Positions 1 to 5,108 of a DNA stretch of 8,859 bases are shown piece by piece. Below the pieces are notes generated by a model that was given only the letters and a program-made list of their open reading frames with translations, was not told the origin of the DNA and searched no databases. This DNA comes from CAZMCC01 sp964564695 (GTDB lineage: Bacteria; Planctomycetota; Phycisphaerae; Phycisphaerales; UBA1924), in assembly GCA_964564695.1 (NCBI GenBank), contig CAZMCC010000125.1, forward strand, positions 1 to 8,859, read 5' to 3'. Each line of letters starts with the position of its first letter. The stretch's first letter is position 1. The translations under genes were made by a program, and so were the position numbers.

Positions 1-39
1 CTCTCCGAGCCCCGTCATGCTTGACAACCAAGACAGTCG

Positions 40-67
40 CTCTCCCTTCGCAAAGCCGAAGGGAGAG
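40..67 (-). terminator. Hairpin just past the end of the sigma-54 activator gene, possible terminator
   Basis: A perfect 11-bp inverted repeat (40-50 pairs with 57-67) has a 6-nt loop at 51-56. A second short match, AGTCGC (35-40) with GCGACT (72-77), could extend the stem across a bulge. It lies 9 bp past the stop codon of the 76-1608 gene, read on the minus strand. No T-tract follows on either strand, so it may be a weak or factor-assisted terminator, an mRNA 3' stabiliser, or a dispersed palindrome. The pairing is seen directly; the function is inferred from position. Confidence 0.5.
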
Positions 68-75
68 GGAGGCGA

Positions 76-1608
76 CTAATTCGTCTCCCTCCGCGCCGTC
101 CTCGGGCGCGGAATCCCAAACTTATCCATCCGACTCAGCAACGTGCTCGGATGCATATCCAGCCGCTCGGCGGCGCCCGACTCCCCGAACACCCGGTACC
201 GGCACGACTCCAGCGCATGCATGATGTGCAGCCGCTGCAACTGCTCCATCGTCAGATCGAGCAGCACGTCGCGCGGCTGGGTGTTGGGGGCCACGCTGCC
301 GCGCGTGCCCGGGAGCATGGCGCCGGCGGATCGCCCACCCGCGCCCGCGGGGCTCGCACCAACCGCATCGGCCCCCCCCACTCCCCCCACGCCGCCGGAG
401 GGCGCCGGCGACTCCGGCAGCTCGATCTCAAGCTCCGGCCCGTCCGCCAGCAGCGTCGCCCGCTCCACGGCGTTCGCAAGCTCACGAATGTTGCCCGGCC
501 ACCGATACGCCATGACAACCCGCATCGACCGCTCGCTCACCGGCAGCACCGGACGCGCGAGTCGTTTCGCAACCTGCACATGCAGATACTCGACGAGCTC
601 ACGCAGGTCCTCACGCCGATCGCGCAACGGCGGCACATCGATGCGGAACACGTTGAGCCGGTAAAAGAGGTCCTCACGGAACATGCCGCGTTCGACACGC
701 CTCGCAAGGTCCCGGTGCGTCGCGGCCACCACCCGCACATCCACCTTGATGCTCTCGCTCCCGCCGACCCGCTCGAAGATGCCCTCCTGCAAGACTCGCA
801 GCAGCTTCGCCTGGGCCGCCAGCGGCAGCTCGGCCAGCTCGTCAAGAAACAGCGTCCCCGCGTCGGCCAGCTCGAACTTGCCCATGCGCCGCCGATCCGC
901 CCCGGTGAACGCCCCGCGCTCGTGCCCGAACAGCTCGCTCTCGATGAGCGACTCCGGCAGCGCCGCGCAGTTCACGGCCACGAACGCCGCCCCGGCCCGC
1001 CGACTTTCCGCATGAATCGTCCGGGCGACAAGCTCCTTACCCGAGCCGGTCTCGCCCTGGATGAGCACAGTCGTGTCGCTCGAGGCGACGCGGGCCACCT
1101 GCTCCCGGACGCGGGCCAGGCCGTGCGAGGACCCGACCATCACCACCGGCCCGCCGGTCTCGACCAGTTCCTCCTGAATGCGCCGCAGGCGCTGGTGGGC
1201 CCGCTCGGTCTCAAGCAGCCGCTCCCGCAGGGCCGCGGCCTCGGCCTCGCTGGAAGCCCGCATCGAGGCGTCAACAAAGGTGAGCACGAGGTCCGGATCT
1301 GGCCGCCCGGCGGCCACCCGCCCGTCCGCCGTGATGTCCCAGATTGGCCGAGCCGTGCCCGCCCCCGCGCCGGCCCGGACCCCCTCAACTCCGAGCAGCA
1401 CGACCCGGGAGACGCCGCCGGCGAGGCCGGTGACCAGGCGTTCGACGACCGGCACCCCGTCGCGGAACAACGCCATGAGCGGCGAAGCGTCACCAACGTC
1501 GGTCGGGAAGACGCGCCGGGCCGCGGCGTTCAGAGAGTGGATCTCCCACTTCGGACCCACGTTGAGGACGCCGCAACCGAGACGGTCGAGGAGCATAAAG
1601 TGCGACAT
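76..1608 (-). CDS. Sigma-54-dependent transcriptional activator (PAS-like, AAA+, Fis-type HTH)
   Basis: A 510-aa bacterial enhancer-binding protein that would use ATP hydrolysis to open sigma-54 RNA polymerase promoters. Residues 1-115 resemble a PAS-type sensor, and a charged helical linker (about 119-150) follows. No response-regulator receiver domain is present. The AAA+ domain has Walker A GETGSGKE (185-192), the sigma-54-contacting loop GAFTGA (232-237), Walker B GTLFLDEL (251-258), arginine-finger region REDLFYRLNV (311-320) and WPGNIREL (370-377). A Gly/Ala/Pro-rich linker (about 400-440) precedes a Fis-type helix-turn-helix (about 460-500). All catalytic motifs are intact. An upstream in-frame ATG at 1650 would add 14 residues, but it lies upstream of the apparent promoter (1615-1643), so I chose 1608. 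The -10 ends 6 nt before this ATG and no Shine-Dalgarno is visible, which suggests a leaderless mRNA. The signal sensed cannot be told. Confidence 0.95.
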   Translation of the reverse strand: MSHFMLLDRLGCGVLNVGPKWEIHSLNAAARRVFPTDVGDASPLMALFRDGVPVVERLVTGLAGGVSRVVLLGVEGVRAGAGAGTARPIWDITADGRVAAGRPDPDLVLTFVDASMRASSEAEAAALRERLLETERAHQRLRRIQEELVETGGPVVMVGSSHGLARVREQVARVASSDTTVLIQGETGSGKELVARTIHAESRRAGAAFVAVNCAALPESLIESELFGHERGAFTGADRRRMGKFELADAGTLFLDELAELPLAAQAKLLRVLQEGIFERVGGSESIKVDVRVVAATHRDLARRVERGMFREDLFYRLNVFRIDVPPLRDRREDLRELVEYLHVQVAKRLARPVLPVSERSMRVVMAYRWPGNIRELANAVERATLLADGPELEIELPESPAPSGGVGGVGGADAVGASPAGAGGRSAGAMLPGTRGSVAPNTQPRDVLLDLTMEQLQRLHIMHALESCRYRVFGESGAAERLDMHPSTLLSRMDKFGIPRPRTARRETN

Positions 1609-1614
1609 GGTGCA

Positions 1615-1643
1615 ATTGTACCGCGAAGTGCTATATGTCGCAA
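1615..1643 (-). promoter_or_regulatory. Sigma-70-like promoter of the activator gene, apparently leaderless
   Basis: Read on the minus strand, TTGCGA (complement of 1638-1643) and TACAAT (complement of 1615-1620) are exactly 17 bp apart. They match TTGACA at 4 of 6 and TATAAT at 5 of 6 positions. Six bases (1609-1614) separate the -10 from the ATG at 1608, so +1 should fall at or next to the A of the start codon. The surrounding AT-rich patch (about 1611-1672) stands out in this GC-rich window. The boxes are seen directly; use as a promoter is inferred. Confidence 0.6.
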
Positions 1644-1655
1644 ATATCACTGCGA
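1638..1655. promoter_or_regulatory. Inverted repeat TCGCA-N8-TGCGA, candidate activator binding site
   Basis: Perfect 5-bp half-sites, TCGCA (1638-1642) and TGCGA (1651-1655), are separated by 8 bp in an AT-rich patch. The left half overlaps the -35 of the minus-strand promoter. The centre is about 105 bp upstream of the expected +1 of the divergent sigma-54 promoter, a usual distance for an enhancer-binding-protein site. Related half-sites occur at 1622-1627 (CGCGAA) and within the -12 region at 1737-1741 (TCGCA). A Fis-type HTH dimer would suit such a dyad. Five-base half-sites are short, so chance is possible. Confidence 0.45.
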
Positions 1656-1725
1656 AATGTCATAGAAATCGGCCACTTACGCGGCCGCGGCCCCCCGCAA
1701 CCTCCGAGAAGCCTGAAACCGGACA

Positions 1726-1741
1726 TGGCACGGCGTTCGCA
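1726..1741 (+). promoter_or_regulatory. Sigma-54 (-24/-12) promoter pointing away from the activator gene
   Basis: TGGCACG, four bases, then TCGCA. The consensus is TGGCACG-N4-TTGCA, so there is one mismatch. The essential GG (1727-1728) and GC (1739-1740) are exactly 10 bp apart. Transcription should start near 1751 on the plus strand. It lies divergent to a sigma-54 activator gene, which raises the likelihood that it is real. The first plus-strand gene is at 2122, so the transcript would have a leader of about 370 nt or be a separate non-coding RNA. Confidence 0.65.
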
Positions 1742-1750
1742 TATGGCAGT

Positions 1751-1897
1751 AGCGGTGGAGAGAGCCGTCGGGTATGTGGGCCGAGACGCTCACGTGCTCT
1801 GACCATACCAAACTTCGGGCGTTGTGTTGACGCCCAGAGGAACGTGGGTCGGGAGTGACGATGTGGGCTCGTCACTTTCGCCCCGTTCTTCTTTTTT
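1751..1897 (+). ncRNA. Possible sigma-54-dependent small RNA or structured leader
   Basis: From the predicted start near 1751 to a T-rich end (TTCTTCTTTTTT, 1886-1897) the transcript would be about 147 nt. It holds two perfect hairpins: a 6-bp stem (1817-1822 with 1830-1835, 7-nt loop) and an 8-bp stem (1854-1861 with 1869-1876, 7-nt loop) that wobble and GC pairs can extend to 11. The second stem ends 9 nt before the T-rich stretch. An alternative pairing, GGGC 1865-1868 with GCCC 1880-1883, would sit closer to it. No convincing ORF lies here. The hairpins are seen directly; an independent RNA is inference. Confidence 0.3.
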
Positions 1898-1910
1898 GGA
1901 CCACGAGGTC

Positions 1911-1932
1911 GGGTTGGGTGGGTTGGGGCGGG
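1911..1932 (+). other. Strong G-quadruplex motif in the leader of the DUF1444 gene
   Basis: Five G-runs of 3-4 bases (1911-1913, 1916-1918, 1920-1922, 1925-1928, 1930-1932) are separated by loops of only 1 or 2 bases, the most favourable class of intramolecular G-quadruplex. Five more G-runs follow on the same strand at 1940-1943, 1948-1950, 1955-1958, 1966-1969 and 1976-1979. They are on the plus (mRNA-like) strand between the sigma-54 promoter and the DUF1444 gene, so an RNA quadruplex in the leader is possible. Folding is inferred from sequence only. Confidence 0.55.
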
Positions 1933-2030
1933 TCGTGCAGGGGCGCAGGGCAGAGGGGTCGAACCGGGGAGTTGAGGGGACGTATCGGGTAGACGAAAGA
2001 GTGTGGCCCGGCAGGCTGAGTGGCCCGCCG

Positions 2031-2067
2031 CAGCGCTGCCGGCTCACGGAGGAACGCGGCAGCGTTG
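2031..2067 (+). promoter_or_regulatory. Hairpin with a Shine-Dalgarno sequence in its loop, upstream of the DUF1444 gene
   Basis: CGCTGCCG (2034-2041) pairs perfectly with CGGCAGCG (2057-2064). G-T, A-T and C-G pairs extend it outward to 2031/2067, giving 11 bp. The 15-nt loop carries GGAGGA (2048-2053). A TTG codon at 2065-2067, in frame with the DUF1444 gene, forms the base of the stem. If this TTG is the true start, the hairpin would both display the ribosome binding site and mask the start codon. If the start is 2122, it is simply leader structure. Translational control is inference. Confidence 0.35.
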
Positions 2068-2121
2068 AGACTTCATGACCACCTCCCCGACGTCCCGGCT
2101 TTCCGGGGCGCAAGGGCCGGC

Positions 2122-2910
2122 ATGGGTGCGTTGCCAAAAGATCCCGGAGCGTTCGCCGATCACGTGGCGTCGCTGCTCACCCGGTTGTATCCGGGGCGGG
2201 CGGTGCAGCTGACGGGACCCCGCGAACTGGTGGTGGACGGCCGCCGGCTCGACCTCGACAACCTGCTGCGCCTGGTCCACAACGACCCCGAGCACGGGCG
2301 CGAGATCGTTGAGAACTACCTCGAACGGCTCTTCGCCGGCGAGCTGGTCACGCTCTCGAACGTCGACTTCGACTTCGCCCGCCCGCGGATCATGCCGCGG
2401 ATCCAGCCCGAGACCATCTTCGATCACCTCAACCGCGAGCAGGTGGCCCACGTCCCGTTCGTCAACGGCACGGCCGTCGTGTTCGTGATCGACCTGCCCC
2501 AGATGACCGTGAGCGTGACGACCGAGCAGGCCGTCCGCTGGGGCGTCAGCTTCGACGACCTCGACGCCATCGCCCGCGAGAACCTGAACGAGTACTGCCC
2601 CGAACTCGAACTGCAGGTCGTGAGCAGCCGCGAGGGCGGCAAGGCGGCCATCGTCGCGCAGCAGGACGGCTACGACGCCGCCCGCCTGCTCATGAGCGGG
2701 CTGTACGAGCGGCTGGCGCCGCAACTGGGCGGCGACTTCCTGGTGGCGACGCCGTCGCGGGACATGTTCGTCGCGGTGAGCCCCAAGCCCAACGACTTCG
2801 TGCGCCGCATCCAGGGCCGAGTCAAGCAGGACTTCCGGCGCCTGCCATACCCGATCACGCACGAGTGGTTCTACGTGACGCGCGACGGGGTCGCAGGCAC
2901 CGCGGCGTAG
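2122..2910 (+). CDS. DUF1444 / YtpQ-family protein, function unknown
   Basis: A 262-aa soluble protein with no signal peptide or membrane segment. Family-like features include IMPRI (90-94) followed by a helical stretch, hydrophobic FVIDLP (121-126), GVSFDDLDAIARENLNE (141-157), QDGYDAARLLMSGLYERLAPQLG (181-203) and DFLVATPSRDMFVAV (205-219). These match what I recall of DUF1444 (B. subtilis YtpQ), whose biochemical role is unknown. The length suits the family. The reading frame stays open upstream, with GTG at 2020 and TTG at 2065 as alternative starts giving 296 and 281 residues. I chose ATG 2122 because family-like sequence begins right there, although its ribosome site is poor. The TTG has GGAGGA 11 nt upstream, inside a hairpin loop. 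It is probably transcribed from the sigma-54 promoter at 1726-1741. Confidence 0.85.
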   Translation: MGALPKDPGAFADHVASLLTRLYPGRAVQLTGPRELVVDGRRLDLDNLLRLVHNDPEHGREIVENYLERLFAGELVTLSNVDFDFARPRIMPRIQPETIFDHLNREQVAHVPFVNGTAVVFVIDLPQMTVSVTTEQAVRWGVSFDDLDAIARENLNEYCPELELQVVSSREGGKAAIVAQQDGYDAARLLMSGLYERLAPQLGGDFLVATPSRDMFVAVSPKPNDFVRRIQGRVKQDFRRLPYPITHEWFYVTRDGVAGTAA

Positions 2911-2985
2911 GAAACGCGATACATCGATAACGCGATACATCAAGGCACTCGCAATTGTGCCTTCATGTATCGCGTTATCGCGTTC
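2911..2985. repeat. Long imperfect palindrome with internal direct repeat, possible dispersed element or terminator
   Basis: A 16-bp stem (2925-2940 with 2965-2980), one C-C mismatch (2941/2964) and a further 7-bp stem (2942-2948 with 2957-2963) surround an 8-nt loop (2949-2956). The left arm also holds a 13-nt direct repeat, AACGCGATACATC, at 2913-2925 and 2929-2941 (16-nt period). A third, inverted copy of its core is in the right arm. It starts immediately after the DUF1444 stop codon. No T-tract follows, so it is not a classic intrinsic terminator. It may be a REP-like extragenic palindrome, a remnant of a small mobile element, or an mRNA 3' end stabiliser. Confidence 0.7.
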
Positions 2986-3008
2986 CCCCGTCCACCCCAT
3001 GCGGGGGA
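2984..3008. repeat. Short GC hairpin upstream of the BON gene
   Basis: TCCCCCG (2984-2990) pairs with CGGGGGA (3002-3008) around an 11-nt loop, directly after the long palindrome. No T-tract follows. With the palindrome it may form a compound transcription end for the DUF1444 gene. In the rest of the gap to 3207 I see only a 6-bp hairpin in the likely leader (GTGGGC 3145-3150 with GCCCAC 3159-3164) and the ribosome site at 3195-3200. I could not place a convincing promoter there; TTGAAA at 3037-3042 has no good -10 partner. Confidence 0.35.
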
Positions 3009-3207
3009 CGCGTGGATGAAACGTGGCGCACGGGACTTGAAATCACCTTCATTTTGATCCCCGCGTGCGGCTTTCAGTCGCCCTTCACGGGGTGTTCATG
3101 TTGCGGTGGGATTGTTGTGTGTCGCCGTCGGGCACGAATCCCGTGTGGGCCATCGACAGCCCACCGAGCTCGGCGGTACGCCCACCTCGCACACAGGAGA
3201 ACACGTC

Positions 3208-4443
3208 ATGCGTAGAAATCGCCATTCGGATCGGGGAAATCAAGGGGGACGCGGCGACTACGGCGCCGACCAGTATGACCAGGGCGATTCGCGGGATTCC
3301 CGCGACGCGCAGAACCAATACGACTCCTCGTCGCAGCAGCTCGCTCAGCAGAACGAGCCGTGGGGTCAGGATCGGCGCGACGGCGGTTACGCCCAGAACG
3401 CCAACCGCGGATCGTCGGGCTTCGAGCAGACCGGCGATCGTCAGTACCAGTCCATGGGCAGCCAGTACGGCGGCCAGGGCCAGTGGGGCGGCGGCCAGCA
3501 GTACGGGCGTCAGGGGCAGTACGGCCAGAGCTCTCAGCAGGGCGGGCAGTACCAGCAGGGCGGCCAGTATGGCAGCGGCCAGGGCAATTACGGCAGCGGG
3601 CAGAGCAACTACGGGAACGCGGGGGGGAACGCCGGCGGCCAGTACGGCCAAGGCCAGAGCTACTCGCAGCCCTACGGCGGGCAGTACGCCACCGGCGGCT
3701 ACGGCGAGGGTGAATACACCCCAGGCCCCAGCAGCGGTCCGTACACCGGCCGCCAGCAGCAACGCGGGTGGAACGAAGGCTCCGACAACTTCGGCCAGGG
3801 CGCGCGCGGCGAACGCTTGAACCAGGGGAACTACGGCCAGTCCAACTACGGCCAGAGCACCGGCGGCACCAACTACGCCGGCAGCAACTACGGCTCCACG
3901 CAGTGGGGCCAGCAGCGCGATACGGGCCGCGACAGCGGCCGCGGCAACACCGGCAGCTCCTTCGCCGCCTCCGGCGGATACGCCGGCGCAAGCGGCATGA
4001 TGGATCAACCCGGGCGCGCCGGCGGCCAGCGCGGCAACGCCCCCAAGGGCTACAAGCGCTCCGACGACCGCATCCGCGAGGACCTCAGCGAGCGCCTGAT
4101 GGACGAGGGCATCGACTGCGGCTGCGTCGAGATCCAGGTCAAGGACGGAGCGGTGTCGCTGACCGGCGACGTCCACCACCGCGCCGACAAGTTCCGCATC
4201 GAGAGCATCGCGTCGGAGATGTCGGGCGTCAGCGACGTCGACAACCAGCTCCGCCTCAAGAAGCACGACAGCAAGCCTTCCGATTCCGACTCGAGCGACC
4301 AGAGCACCGCGAGCGGCCCGAACCGCTCGACCAGCGGCTCTTCGTGGACGAGCGGATCGAGCGGCTCCGGCTCCAGCGGCTCAAGCGAGTCACGGACCGG
4401 TTCCACAGGCAGCGCCGGGACCTCGGGAGGGTCGAAGCGCTGA
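3208..4443 (+). CDS. BON-domain protein with prion-like G/Q/Y/N/S-rich N-terminal region
   Basis: A 411-aa protein. Residues 1-60 are charged and Q/D/S-rich. Residues about 80-235 are a low-complexity stretch of Gly, Gln, Tyr, Asn and Ser with many QYG and NYG units, reminiscent of phase-separating prion-like domains. A BON domain follows at about 285-352, opening with GYKRSDDRIREDLSERL and containing VKDGAVSLTGDV and the typical GVSDVDNQL end. The tail (353-411) is Ser/Thr/Gly-rich. BON domains usually bind lipid or envelope components and occur in osmotic-shock proteins such as OsmY. No signal peptide or transmembrane helix is seen, so location is uncertain. The BON domain carries a CGC motif (Cys304, Cys306). 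The start is set by AGGAGA (3195-3200), 7 nt before the ATG; the frame is open further upstream without support. It is the first gene of a likely operon with 4603-4995 and 5109-6749. Confidence 0.9.
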   Translation: MRRNRHSDRGNQGGRGDYGADQYDQGDSRDSRDAQNQYDSSSQQLAQQNEPWGQDRRDGGYAQNANRGSSGFEQTGDRQYQSMGSQYGGQGQWGGGQQYGRQGQYGQSSQQGGQYQQGGQYGSGQGNYGSGQSNYGNAGGNAGGQYGQGQSYSQPYGGQYATGGYGEGEYTPGPSSGPYTGRQQQRGWNEGSDNFGQGARGERLNQGNYGQSNYGQSTGGTNYAGSNYGSTQWGQQRDTGRDSGRGNTGSSFAASGGYAGASGMMDQPGRAGGQRGNAPKGYKRSDDRIREDLSERLMDEGIDCGCVEIQVKDGAVSLTGDVHHRADKFRIESIASEMSGVSDVDNQLRLKKHDSKPSDSDSSDQSTASGPNRSTSGSSWTSGSSGSGSSGSSESRTGSTGSAGTSGGSKR

Positions 4444-4503
4444 TCGATCGGAACCGCCGCGCCGGTACAAGGCGGCGCAAGGCGATTCCACGCGAGTTCG
4501 CCG

Positions 4504-4527
4504 TTCCCGGGGTTAGCGCCCCGGGAA
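4504..4527. repeat. Perfect 9-bp GC hairpin between the BON and membrane-protein genes
   Basis: TTCCCGGGG (4504-4512) pairs with CCCCGGGAA (4519-4527) around TTAGCG. It lies in the 159-bp gap after the BON gene. No T-tract follows, so I favour partial termination, RNA processing or mRNA stability over a full terminator. It could set different levels of the BON protein and the downstream genes. The pairing is seen; the role is inferred. Confidence 0.45.
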
Positions 4528-4602
4528 GGGCTTGGTGAAAAGGGGGGTTCCAGCGCCGCCTCACGGATCGGAATCGGAGCGCGGCGGAAAGGAGCTGTCC
4601 AC

Positions 4603-4995
4603 ATGGTGCTGAACACGGAATCGAGCGCGGAAAGGACGCCGTCGCGAAATCCACACGAGGCGGCCGAACGGTCGAGAGTGATCCCGGGATCTGCGGAGCA
4701 GGCGGCCCGCGACGTGCAGGCCGTGAGCCCCGAGGGGCGGCCCGCCGACCCAAACGCGGGTCCCGCGAAGCTGCGCGGCGAGCGCGTGATCGCGGCGCTG
4801 CTGGTGATCGCAATCGTGGCCGCGGCCTCGGTGTACTGGATCGGCTGGTTCGCCGGGATTGCGGCGCTCGTGGTGGGCGGAATGGCGTTGTTCTTCAACC
4901 CCGTGATGTTCGCCGCGGGCCAGCGGGCCGAGGACCGAGCGGAAGTGATCGAGCGGCGCGTCGGCGGGACCCCGGGCGGACCGGTGCATCCGTGA
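4603..4995 (+). CDS. Small two-helix membrane protein, unknown function
   Basis: A 130-aa protein not recognised as a named family. Residues 1-60 are hydrophilic and probably disordered (Glu, Arg, Pro, Ser-rich). Two hydrophobic helices follow, at about 62-80 and 83-104, with a very short turn containing Trp79 and Trp82, so it looks like a membrane hairpin. The tail (107-130) is charged and then Gly/Pro-rich. Both ends are therefore predicted on the same side of the membrane. The start is well supported by AAAGGAG (4588-4594), 8 nt before the ATG. It sits 159 bp after the BON gene and 113 bp before the PRC-barrel gene on the same strand, which suggests an envelope role with those proteins. 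A regulatory or scaffolding part is possible but unproven. Confidence 0.85.
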   Translation: MVLNTESSAERTPSRNPHEAAERSRVIPGSAEQAARDVQAVSPEGRPADPNAGPAKLRGERVIAALLVIAIVAAASVYWIGWFAGIAALVVGGMALFFNPVMFAAGQRAEDRAEVIERRVGGTPGGPVHP

Positions 4996-5108
4996 GACAA
5001 AGGGGCGGGGGGACGAACACGACGGAACGTGCAGGTGGACGGGGGTGCTTGGGCGCCGTCCAACAACGAAGACAAAACCCAACAGGAACCCATAGGAGAA
5101 CCAGTATC

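Noticed and set aside
1609..1650. Upstream ATG at 1650 as start of the activator
   Set aside because: The 14 extra residues lie across the apparent -10/-35 boxes and do not look like part of the sensor domain.
151..1665. 504-residue open frame on the plus strand antisense to the activator gene
   Set aside because: It is rich in Arg, His and Pro with no recognisable motifs, and mirrors a clearly coding minus-strand gene. High GC content makes long antisense frames common.
1824..2078. 84-residue open frame in the leader region
   Set aside because: It has no ribosome site or recognisable domain and runs through the hairpin and G-quadruplex sequences.
2044..3000. 318-residue minus-strand frame over the DUF1444 gene
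   Set aside because: It is an antisense shadow of a recognised family, with Val/His/Arg-biased composition.
3085..4266. 393-residue Ala/Val/Leu-rich minus-strand frame that looks membrane-like
   Set aside because: It is the complement of the Gly/Gln/Tyr repeats of the BON gene, which has a good ribosome site and a real domain.
3208..4443. Repeated QYG units read as a DNA tandem-repeat or CRISPR-like array
   Set aside because: The units are irregular in length and conserved at the protein level only, as expected for a low-complexity coding region.
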